Part shown: in pieces, positions 1-6,212 of the stretch
Layout: every line of letters starts with the position of its first letter
How positions within the stretch are numbered: position 1 is the first letter of the stretch
Source of the DNA: Alphaproteobacteria bacterium
Lineage (GTDB): Bacteria > Pseudomonadota > Alphaproteobacteria > Rhizobiales > Xanthobacteraceae
Reading direction: 5' to 3'
DNA length: 6,531 bases
Assembly (NCBI GenBank): GCA_005884465.1
Contig: VAZH01000321.1
Coordinates: 1-6,531 of the forward strand
The notes under the pieces: generated by a model
Told to the model about the DNA's origin: nothing
Seen by the model: only the letters and a program-made list of their open reading frames with translations
Databases searched by the model: none
Program-made: the position numbers and the translations under genes

Positions 1-381
1 AGCAGGAGGATACAGCTCAGCTTCGTTGATTTTCTTGCTCCTTTTGGCAGAGGTCGAGCGTGTTTCGTCGCGTTTTGGCGAGGTCGTTTCTGGTGCGAAA
101 CTGCTACGGTAGGCGAACGCGCGTTGAAGGAATCATCGTCCGCTCACACGCTCTAACTAGACTAGTTCTCGAGCCTCCGCGGGTTATCTGGGTCAAACCG
201 AGTCTGCTATTGGTGATCTTGAACCGATATTATCTTTGCATCTGGTCGTGCTGGTAAGAGCCTGCCCCCGCTTTGCTCCGTTAGCAGCGCGCGACCCAAC
301 GTAATCGGGCCATTGCACTCCCGAGCTGTTATCGTCATGCACTAATCCCATCATGAACTCACCCGATGAGCCGAGGTTCTT
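1..381. other. Left flank downstream of the transporter operon, no confident gene
   Basis: This stretch lies beyond the stop of the last ATPase gene. The longest ATG-started frame here (60-257, plus strand, 65 residues) has no ribosome site and no recognisable domain, so I do not call it. A plus-strand frame enters from the left edge and stops with TAG at 110-112; its peptide has a leucine-rich hydrophobic stretch and could be the tail of a neighbouring gene, but a second frame is also open there until 156. Other contents are an imperfect direct repeat (43-57 and 73-86), a 10-bp palindrome AACGCGCGTT (116-125) and a 13-bp palindrome with two CTAG tetramers (155-167). I found no convincing stem plus T-tract terminator for the operon; the best pairing (about TCGGG with CCCGA near 305-325) is short and lacks a T run. 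I see no tRNA. Confidence 0.6.
155..167. repeat. 13-bp perfect odd palindrome AACTAG-A-CTAGTT
   Basis: The two 6-bp arms are exact inverse complements around a single A. Each arm contains CTAG, a tetramer that is generally scarce in proteobacterial genomes, so two copies in symmetric array are noticeable. The site lies in non-coding sequence about 215 bp past the end of the operon. It could be an operator for an unseen neighbouring gene, a short hairpin, or chance. The loop of one base means a cruciform or RNA hairpin would be strained, so a dimeric protein-binding site is the more natural reading if it is functional. Function is inference only. Confidence 0.35.
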
Positions 382-1353
382 TCAGCGGAAATGGCAGGCG
401 ACCCAATGCCCCTCGGAACTTTGTTTGAGCGTCGGCGCCTGACTGTTGCATAACGGAAACTGCGCGATGGGGCACCGGGTGTGAAAATGGCAGCCGGCTG
501 GTGGGTGAATTGGGCTCGGGACCTCGCCCGCCAATCTGATGCGCTGCCGTTTCACTCGTGGATCCGGAATCGGGACCGCCGACAACAGCGCTTCGGTATA
601 GGGGTGCAGCGGCGAGGTATAAAGCTCGCGGGCTGGCGCGGTCTCGACGATGCGCCCGAGATACATGACGGCAACGCGCTTGCTGATATGCTCGATGACC
701 GACAGATCATGGGCAATAAACAGATAAGCGAGCCCGAACTTCTGCTGCAGGTCCTCCAGCAGATTGATGACCTGGGCCTGGATTGACACATCCAGTGCCG
801 ATACCGGCTCATCACAGACAATCAGCTTGGGCTCGACGGCGAGCGCGCGCGCGATACCGATGCGCTGGCGTTGACCGCCGGAGAACTCGTTCGGATAGCG
901 TCCCATATCATCCGCCCGCAGACCGACAGTCTCGAGCAAATCCACGACACGCTCTTCAAACTGCCGTCTGGTTGTCGTCAACCGGTGAATGATCAGGGCT
1001 TCGCCGATGATGGCGCCGACATTCATGCGCGGATTGAGCGATGCATAGGGGTCCTGAAAGATAATCTGGATGTCGCGGCGGAGGATGCGAAGCTCGCCAG
1101 CCTCCAGCGATCTGACGTTCTTGCCTTCAAAATGTATCTCACCCGAGGTCGGTTCGATCAGGCGAAGCACGCAGCGTCCGGTGGTCGATTTGCCGCAGCC
1201 GGATTCGCCAACCAGCCCCAGGGTTTCGCCGCGGTCGATATGAAAATCGACACCGTCGACCGCGTGGACGCTGCCGGCTCGACGGCCGAACAAGCCGCCC
1301 TTGAGTGGAAATTCCTTGGTCAGGTTCCCGACCCTGAGCAATGGTTCGCTCAT
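382..1353 (-). CDS. Peptide-type ABC transporter ATPase, DppF/OppF-like (second ATPase)
   Basis: Cytoplasmic nucleotide-binding subunit, 323 residues from the chosen start, normal for the DppF/OppF family. It hydrolyses ATP to drive solute import with its partner ATPase. Visible motifs: Walker A GESGCGKS (49-56), Q-loop glutamine 100 in [12 protein letters not shown], signature FSGGQRQR (157-164), Walker B LIVCDE (177-182), D-loop SALD (185-188) and switch histidine 215 in AHDLSV. A C-terminal oligopeptide-transporter domain follows, with HPY at 250-252 and cysteines 288, 294, 302 and 320. The YASLNPR and [13 protein letters not shown] wording is typical of the F-type rather than the D-type ATPase. 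The frame is open 28 codons further upstream, but I chose the ATG at 1353 because it forms an ATGA overlap with the preceding gene's stop and the family homology begins there; the extra arginine-rich residues overlap the other ATPase gene. The ribosome site is weak, which suits translational coupling. Substrate is not deducible. Confidence 0.95.
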   Translation of the reverse strand: MSEPLLRVGNLTKEFPLKGGLFGRRAGSVHAVDGVDFHIDRGETLGLVGESGCGKSTTGRCVLRLIEPTSGEIHFEGKNVRSLEAGELRILRRDIQIIFQDPYASLNPRMNVGAIIGEALIIHRLTTTRRQFEERVVDLLETVGLRADDMGRYPNEFSGGQRQRIGIARALAVEPKLIVCDEPVSALDVSIQAQVINLLEDLQQKFGLAYLFIAHDLSVIEHISKRVAVMYLGRIVETAPARELYTSPLHPYTEALLSAVPIPDPRVKRQRIRLAGEVPSPIHPPAGCHFHTRCPIAQFPLCNSQAPTLKQSSEGHWVACHFR

Positions 1354-2387
1354 TGAACAACCGTCTCGTCGGCATGGATGCACGCAACCACGTGGCCCGG
1401 TTCGAGCTCGCGTGAGGCCGGTTGCGCGCGCCGGCATTCATCCGTCGCAAAGTTGCAACGCGGTGCGAAGCGGCAGCCGGCCGGCGGGCCTATCAGCTTG
1501 GGCACGGCGCCGGCGATGGTCTGGAGCCGGATTTTGCGGACGGCCGCCATATCGATGCGCGGGATAGAGCGGATCAAGCCCTGGGTATAGGGATGACGGG
1601 GATTGGCAAACAACTGCTCGACCGACGCTTCCTCCACGACCTTGCCCGCATACATCACCACGACGCGCTGCGCGACCTCGGCGACCACGCCCATGGCATG
1701 GGTGATCAGCAGAATCGACATGCCGAAGCGGGATTTCATGTCCTGCAGCAGATCGAGGATCTGCGCCTGAATCGTGACATCGAGCGCCGTCGTCGGCTCG
1801 TCGGCGATCAGGAGTTTTGGCTGGCACGACAGCGCCATCGCGATCATCACGCGCTGCCGCATTCCTCCGGAAAACTGATGCGGATAGTCGTTGAGGCGGC
1901 GCTTCGGGTTCGGGATCTGAACCAGCGCCAGCATGTCGATGGTCCGCTCCAGCACAGCGCGACGGCTCAACCCTTCATGCAGGGCGATGACCTCGCCGAT
2001 CTGGTCGCCGATGGTATAGACGGGATTGAGCGAGGTCATCGGCTCCTGGAACACGATGCCGATTTCCTTGGCACGAATGCGGTTCATCTCGTCCGCCGGC
2101 AGCGGAACGAGGTCGCGGCCTTGCCACAGGATCTGGCCGCCGACGATGCGTCCGGGCGGCATCGCGACGAGCTTCAGGACCGACAGCGCGGTGACTGTCT
2201 TGCCGCAGCCGGACTCGCCGACCACGCAAACCGTCTCACCGCGTTCGACGGTGAGATCGACGCCATCCACCGCCTGCACGAGGCCGTCGTCGGTGACGAA
2301 ATGAGTCTTCAGTCCCCTGATATCGAGCAGCGCGGCTTCATTTGCGGGCTTGCCGTCGAGGTCCATCACGCTCGTTTCACGCAACAT
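1350..2387 (-). CDS. Peptide-type ABC transporter ATPase, DppD/OppD-like (first ATPase)
   Basis: Cytoplasmic ATPase subunit of 345 residues, normal for the DppD/OppD family, which pairs with the F-type ATPase encoded next. Motifs: Walker A GESGCGKT (57-64), Q-loop glutamine 114 in [12 protein letters not shown], signature FSGGMRQR (172-179), Walker B LLIADE (192-197), D-loop TALD (200-203) and switch histidine 230. The [10 protein letters not shown] and [14 protein letters not shown] wording is characteristic of the D-type member. The residue after the switch histidine is alanine ([10 protein letters not shown]) where aspartate is usual. The C-terminal domain has HPY (265-267) and cysteines 305, 311, 318 and 336. 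The ATG at 2387 directly abuts the TAG of the upstream permease, with a GGAAAG-like element about a dozen bases before it; an alternative ATG seven codons later (2366) would also leave all motifs intact, so the first few residues are uncertain. Confidence 0.95.
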   Translation of the reverse strand: MLRETSVMDLDGKPANEAALLDIRGLKTHFVTDDGLVQAVDGVDLTVERGETVCVVGESGCGKTVTALSVLKLVAMPPGRIVGGQILWQGRDLVPLPADEMNRIRAKEIGIVFQEPMTSLNPVYTIGDQIGEVIALHEGLSRRAVLERTIDMLALVQIPNPKRRLNDYPHQFSGGMRQRVMIAMALSCQPKLLIADEPTTALDVTIQAQILDLLQDMKSRFGMSILLITHAMGVVAEVAQRVVVMYAGKVVEEASVEQLFANPRHPYTQGLIRSIPRIDMAAVRKIRLQTIAGAVPKLIGPPAGCRFAPRCNFATDECRRAQPASRELEPGHVVACIHADETVVQ

Positions 2388-3329
2388 CTACATGACTTTC
2401 CGGGGATCGAGCGCGTCGCGCAATCCGTCGCCGATGAAATTGATGGCAAGCACGGTCAGGAAAATGGCGGCGCCGGCGAACAGCGCCCAATGCGGGGCGA
2501 TGTCCAGGTAATCCTTGGCATCGAACAACAGACGGCCCCAGGTCGGAATATCCGGCGGAAAGCCGAGGCCCAAAAACGACAGCGTCGATTCCGCGATGAT
2601 CGCCGCCGCGACGTCGATGGTGCCGGCCACGATGACCGGTCCGAGCGAATTGGGCAGGATATGCCGGACCACCAGACGCGGCGTGGTGGCGCCGAGCGCG
2701 CGGGCCGCTTCGACGAATTCCTTCTCGCGCAGCGACAGGAACTGGGCCCGGACCAGGCGCGCCACCGGCATCCAGCGAAAGGCACCGATCACCAGGACGA
2801 TCAGAATGAAGACGCCGCCTTCGGGGCCGACCAGATTTTTGAGGAAATCCCGGAACAGATAGATCACCAGCAATAGCAGCGGCAATTGCGGCAACGCCAG
2901 AAACAGGTCGGTGATCCACATCAGCACGGCATCGACGCTGCCCCGGGAAATGCCCGATATCGCGCCAATCAGCGTACCGGCGATAATGGCGACGACCATC
3001 GCCGCGAAACCGACCGCGAGCGAAATGCGTCCGCCGTACAGCATGCGCGCCAGCAGGTCCTGACCGAGATCGTCGGTGCCGAACGGGTGCTGCCAGCCCG
3101 GCGCGCTGAGCCGCGCGGTAAAATCGATTTCGTTGATCGGCACGCGCCAGATGAATGGCCCGAGCAGGACGGCCGACGTCAGCGCCGCCAGGATCACTAC
3201 GCTCGCAACAGCCATGCGGTGGCGGCGAAACTTTCGCCACGCCTCGAAGCCCGGCGAAATCCGGCGCCGGCGACCCTCGAGCCGGACGGCAACGTCAACG
3301 GTAGGAGATGCGTGGGTCAAGCCAACCAT
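2388..3329 (-). CDS. Peptide-type ABC transporter permease, DppC/OppC-like
   Basis: Inner-membrane permease of 313 residues, one half of the translocation channel. A charged cytoplasmic N-terminus (to about 38) of the OppC_N type precedes the first membrane segment (about 40-60). The family block HPFGTDDLGQDLLARMLYGG (81-100) follows, then hydrophobic segments near 104-126, 138-159, 172-188, 230-250 and 280-299. The EAA coupling loop that docks on the ATPases is at about 204-231 (EFVEAARALGATTPRLVVRH and following). STLSFLGLG (248-256) and the end GDGLRDALDPRKV (300-312) are classic for the C-type permease. The start at 3329 lies inside the preceding permease gene, a 35-bp overlap, and has no obvious ribosome site. 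A later start is possible, since the first strongly family-like residues begin only around 28, so the N-terminus is the least certain part of this call. Confidence 0.93.
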   Translation of the reverse strand: MVGLTHASPTVDVAVRLEGRRRRISPGFEAWRKFRRHRMAVASVVILAALTSAVLLGPFIWRVPINEIDFTARLSAPGWQHPFGTDDLGQDLLARMLYGGRISLAVGFAAMVVAIIAGTLIGAISGISRGSVDAVLMWITDLFLALPQLPLLLLVIYLFRDFLKNLVGPEGGVFILIVLVIGAFRWMPVARLVRAQFLSLREKEFVEAARALGATTPRLVVRHILPNSLGPVIVAGTIDVAAAIIAESTLSFLGLGFPPDIPTWGRLLFDAKDYLDIAPHWALFAGAAIFLTVLAINFIGDGLRDALDPRKVM

Positions 3330-4254
3330 AGATGATATCGGCCATGAGGTTGAAGACGACGACGAGACAGGCGAACACGAACGTCACCGCCATGATGACA
3401 GGCGTGTCATTGGCGAGAATCGCTGTGATCAGCAACGAGCCGATGCCCGGGATGCGGAAGATCTGTTCGGTGACGATGGCGCCGCCGAACACGGCTGGCA
3501 TTTGCAGCGCGACCAGCGTCACGACTGGAATCAATGCATTGCGAACCACGTGCTTGATTATGACCTTGGCTTCGTTGAGGCCCTTGGAGCGCGCGGTCGT
3601 GACATAGTCGAGGCGAATGACGTCAAGCACCGCGGAGCGCACGTAGCGGGTATAGGATGCCGCCTGAAACAGGCCGAGGACGGCGACCGGCATGATCGCT
3701 TGCTTGAAGCTTTCCCAATACCACTGCCAACCGGTGGCGGCGATATCGGCGCGATAGACAAAGGGCAGCCAACCGAGATTGACGCTGAAGATCAGGATCA
3801 GCAGCAGTCCCGTGAAGAAGGTCGGCAGCGAAAAACCGATAAAGGCCATCGTGTTGGCGATCTGGTCGAAGATCGAATAGGGCCGCATCGCGGCATACAC
3901 GCCGACCGGAAGCGCAATCGCCAGGGCCAGGATCTGCGACGAGCCGACGACGAACAACGTGGTCGGGACCCGCTGCAGGATCAACTGGTCGACGTTGATG
4001 CGGCTTGCGAACGAAAAGCCCCAGTCGCCGTGCAGCATCGCGATCAGCCAGCGCACGTAGCGAATGAGAATCGGATCGTCGATCCCGAATTTCACCCGCA
4101 GCGCCTCCCGGATCTCGGGTGGAATATTGCTGTTGGTGGCGAGCTCGCCGAACGGATCGCCCGGCGCCAGCGCCAGCAGCACAAAAAGAATGAGACTGAT
4201 GCCAAGCAGACTGGGAAGAGCGATGACCAGACGTCTGACAGTGTATTTTCCCAT
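3295..4254 (-). CDS. Peptide-type ABC transporter permease, DppB/OppB-like
   Basis: Inner-membrane permease of 319 residues, a normal length for DppB/OppB proteins; it pairs with the C-type permease encoded next. The N-terminus MGKYTVRRLVIALPSLLGIS leads into the first membrane segment (about 9-30), then the periplasmic part typical of B-type permeases (APGDPFGEL at 30-38, FGIDDPILIRYVRWL at 56-70, HGDWGFSF at 75-82). Further hydrophobic segments lie near 98-121, 133-159, 186-200, 239-260 and 284-309. The EAA loop that contacts the ATPases is at about 216-243 (DYVTTARSKGLNEAKVIIKH and following), and the protein ends with GWLDPRISYR as expected. It starts 58 bp after the binding-protein stop, with a modest GGCGGGAC stretch before the ATG. 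The motif content makes the family assignment secure; the transported solute is not shown. Confidence 0.95.
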   Translation of the reverse strand: MGKYTVRRLVIALPSLLGISLILFVLLALAPGDPFGELATNSNIPPEIREALRVKFGIDDPILIRYVRWLIAMLHGDWGFSFASRINVDQLILQRVPTTLFVVGSSQILALAIALPVGVYAAMRPYSIFDQIANTMAFIGFSLPTFFTGLLLILIFSVNLGWLPFVYRADIAATGWQWYWESFKQAIMPVAVLGLFQAASYTRYVRSAVLDVIRLDYVTTARSKGLNEAKVIIKHVVRNALIPVVTLVALQMPAVFGGAIVTEQIFRIPGIGSLLITAILANDTPVIMAVTFVFACLVVVFNLMADIIYGWLDPRISYR

Positions 4255-4283
4255 TCGCGCGTCCCGCCATAGCCCGTTCAGTT

Positions 4284-4298
4284 TTTGCGCATCGCAAA
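4284..4298 (-). promoter_or_regulatory. Intercistronic hairpin between binding-protein and permease genes
   Basis: In the 58-bp gap after the binding-protein stop, the transcript would read TTTGCG, loop ATG, CGCAAA: a perfect 6-bp stem with a 3-base loop. On the transcribed strand it is followed by an A run, not a T run, so it does not look like a standard intrinsic terminator. Hairpins at this place in binding-protein operons are known to protect the upstream message from 3' decay or to cause partial termination, giving more binding protein than permease (the malE-malF arrangement is the textbook case). That role here is inference; the pairing itself is directly visible. Confidence 0.45.
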
Positions 4299-4312
4299 TT
4301 TCACGTCTTGTC

Positions 4313-6103
4313 TCACGCTTCCCGGTACCAGCTTGCGAGCTGCCACAGATCGTTGTCCCAGCCGCTGAAATGCGCGGTCACGCTGCCTTTTACCGCCGCG
4401 ACCCTTGCCCGGGAGATGATGGGCTGGATGTAATTGTCGCCGACGACCATCTCGTTCAACTTGATGTACATCGCCGCCCGCTTCACCGCATCGAGCTCCT
4501 GTTCGGCCTGTTTGTAAATCTCGTCGTATTCCTTGCTTTGCCAGCGCGAAACGTTGCGGCCCTGCCACTTGTTTTCCCTGGTCGCCGTCTCCCACGACAG
4601 GTACTGGTTCATGAAGATCTGCGGATCGGCCTGCGGCATGGTGGTGTTGTACATCTGCGCGTCGCAATAGAAATGCGGGTAGGTGTCGGGGTTGGCGGTG
4701 TCGGACGAAAAAAACACCGATCCCACCACCGACTTCAGCTCGACGTCGATGCCCGCCTTCTGGCAGGCCTGCTTGACGATCGCCTGCGTCTTCTGCCGGG
4801 GCGCATTAATGGAGGTCTGGAACACGAACTTCAGCGCTTTGCCGTCCTTGGCGCGAACGCCGTCGGCGCCCTTTTTCCAGCCGGCCGCCTCGAGAATCGC
4901 GTTGGCTTTCTCGATGTTGAATTCGAATTTGGTATTTTTCGACCGGAAACGTTCCGGATTGTTGAGGAAGTTTGCCGTGGCGACACCGGCGCGGCCATAG
5001 ATGAATTTCTCGATCGAGGCGCGATCGATCAGCAGGCCGATTGCTTGGCGCACCGCCGGGTCGCTGAACAAGGGATGCCTGGTCTTGCGGCTGGCGCGCT
5101 CGCCGTCCACCTCGACCGCCGGATCGGTCGAGTTCAGCATTATGAACTCGACATTGCCGCTCGGAGTGATCCTCACAGTGCCTTTGCCGGCACTTTCCAG
5201 CCGTTGCAGAATTTCGTCTTCCACCAGCATGTTCCAGGCATAATCATATTCGCCGGTTTGCAGTACCGCGCGCGCAGCCGACACCGCATCGCCGCCGCCC
5301 TTCACTTCCAGCGTATCGAAATGCGGCCGGTTGGGGACGTGGTAGTCGGGGTTGCGCTTGGCCAGCACCAGATCGCCCGGCTTGAAATCGACGAAAAGAT
5401 AGGGGCCGGTGCCCACCGGTTTCAGGTTGGTCGGCGCGTCGCGTGACTTGCCGCCGATGTAATCCGCAAACAGGTGTTTTGGGATGATCATGCCGTAGGT
5501 GCCGACGAAGGCATCGGCCCAGTACGGCGTCGGCTTTGCAAAGCTGACGCGAACGGTGAAATCGTCGATCTTTTCGACCTTGACATCCTTGTAGCTGCCG
5601 ATGGTGACGGTCGCCGTCTCGGGCGTTCGCGCATATTCCCAGGTGAAGACGACGTCGTCCGCCGTGAGCGGCTTTCCGTCATGCCATTTGACGCCGCGTT
5701 TCAACTTCCACACCACCGAGCGGCCGTCCTCGGATAATCCGTCATTTTCCTTGCTCGGAATCTCGGCGGCCAGCACCGGAACCAGATTGCCTTCACCGTC
5801 CCATCCCGCCAGCGGCTCGTAAAAGATCCGGGAGCCTTCCTGATCCTTGGTTCCGATCGCGAAATGCGGGTTGAGCAGGGTGATCGCCTGCCAATACAGC
5901 AGCTTCAGCAGGCCGCCGCCGCCGGCCTTGGCCGGCTTGTACGGGATCGCGGTCGCGGCCATCGCCACCCCGGATTGGCTCAACATCATGCCGGCCATCG
6001 GCGCCGTCAGGCCGACGGCGATCATCCGCTGGACAAAGGCCCGCCGCGACAGCCGGCCGGTTTTGACATCCGCAATCAGGTCTCGAAGTTCCCGCTCTTT
6101 CAT
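4313..6103 (-). CDS. Peptide-type ABC transporter solute-binding protein (family 5), Tat-type signal
   Basis: Exported solute-binding protein of 596 residues, somewhat long for family 5 (SBP_bac_5) but within range. It captures the solute in the periplasm and hands it to the two permeases encoded downstream. The N-terminus has a long polar region, then SRRAFVQ (19-25), close to the twin-arginine consensus SRRxFLK, a hydrophobic stretch (27-41) and a plausible AMA-A cleavage point after residue 49. The mature part shows the family pattern: YEPLAGWDGEGNLVPVLA (95-112), VWKLKRGVKWHDGKPLTADD (131-150) with VVFTWEY after it, PVGTGPYLF (229-237) and RQAIGLLIDR (352-361). Only two cysteines remain in the mature chain (447, 480), and there is no lipobox, so it is not a lipoprotein. 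The ATG at 6103 is supported by GAGGAG eight bases upstream. First gene of the operon. Substrate could be peptides, but this family also binds other solutes such as nickel, sugars or opines. Confidence 0.95.
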   Translation of the reverse strand: MKERELRDLIADVKTGRLSRRAFVQRMIAVGLTAPMAGMMLSQSGVAMAATAIPYKPAKAGGGGLLKLLYWQAITLLNPHFAIGTKDQEGSRIFYEPLAGWDGEGNLVPVLAAEIPSKENDGLSEDGRSVVWKLKRGVKWHDGKPLTADDVVFTWEYARTPETATVTIGSYKDVKVEKIDDFTVRVSFAKPTPYWADAFVGTYGMIIPKHLFADYIGGKSRDAPTNLKPVGTGPYLFVDFKPGDLVLAKRNPDYHVPNRPHFDTLEVKGGGDAVSAARAVLQTGEYDYAWNMLVEDEILQRLESAGKGTVRITPSGNVEFIMLNSTDPAVEVDGERASRKTRHPLFSDPAVRQAIGLLIDRASIEKFIYGRAGVATANFLNNPERFRSKNTKFEFNIEKANAILEAAGWKKGADGVRAKDGKALKFVFQTSINAPRQKTQAIVKQACQKAGIDVELKSVVGSVFFSSDTANPDTYPHFYCDAQMYNTTMPQADPQIFMNQYLSWETATRENKWQGRNVSRWQSKEYDEIYKQAEQELDAVKRAAMYIKLNEMVVGDNYIQPIISRARVAAVKGSVTAHFSGWDNDLWQLASWYREA

Positions 6104-6111
6104 GGGTTCGG

Positions 6112-6117
6112 CTCCTC
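6112..6117 (-). promoter_or_regulatory. Strong ribosome-binding site GAGGAG for the binding-protein gene
   Basis: On the minus strand GAGGAG stands eight bases before the ATG at 6103, close to ideal Shine-Dalgarno sequence and spacing. It fixes the start of the binding protein and is clearly better than the sites before the four downstream genes, consistent with higher translation of the binding protein than of the membrane and ATPase subunits. Confidence 0.8.
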
Positions 6118-6183
6118 GGTGGTGCTGAATGCTTGGTTCACCTCTCGATGCTCCTGCCGCCGCAGAAGCCTAGAGCGACTGAA

Positions 6184-6212
6184 AATGGATCAGGTTAGGA
6201 CCACCTTGTCAA
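6184..6212 (-). promoter_or_regulatory. Candidate sigma-70-type promoter for the operon
   Basis: On the minus strand a perfect TTGACA (6212 down to 6207) is followed, after 17 bases, by TCCATT (6189 to 6184), which matches TATAAT at only three of six places. Position suits the operon: transcription would begin near 6177 and leave a leader of about 74 bases before the ATG. The -35 box is strong and the -10 box weak, so this could be an activator-dependent promoter or a chance match. No other promoter-like pair stood out nearer to the gene. Confidence 0.3.

Noticed and set aside
4..9. AGGAGG, a consensus ribosome-binding sequence at the left edge
   Set aside because: No ATG or GTG follows at suitable spacing; only a TTG at 26 lies downstream, too far away.
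60..257. 65-codon plus-strand frame in the left flank
   Set aside because: No ribosome site, no domain, unremarkable composition; probably chance.
305..375. Possible terminator pairings after the last gene (TCGGG/CCCGA and CTCA-CCCGA-TGAG)
   Set aside because: Stems of only 4-5 bp with no T run on the transcribed strand; not enough for an intrinsic terminator.
1354..1437. 28-residue upstream extension of the F-type ATPase (starting [15 protein letters not shown])
   Set aside because: It lies entirely within the D-type ATPase gene in another frame, is arginine-rich without family similarity, and the ATGA junction start is the standard arrangement.
1422..2876. 484-codon open frame on the plus strand opposite the D-type ATPase and C-type permease genes
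   Set aside because: It runs antisense to two well-supported genes, has a low-complexity composition rich in D, R, H and Q, no domain, and is the usual mirror of GC-rich coding sequence.
3076..4272. 398-codon plus-strand open frame opposite the permease genes
   Set aside because: Antisense to clear membrane proteins; the translation is charged and lacks any domain pattern.
4064..5446. 460-codon plus-strand open frame opposite the binding-protein gene
   Set aside because: Same mirror effect; it spans the intergenic gap and parts of two genes, with no ribosome site or recognisable family.
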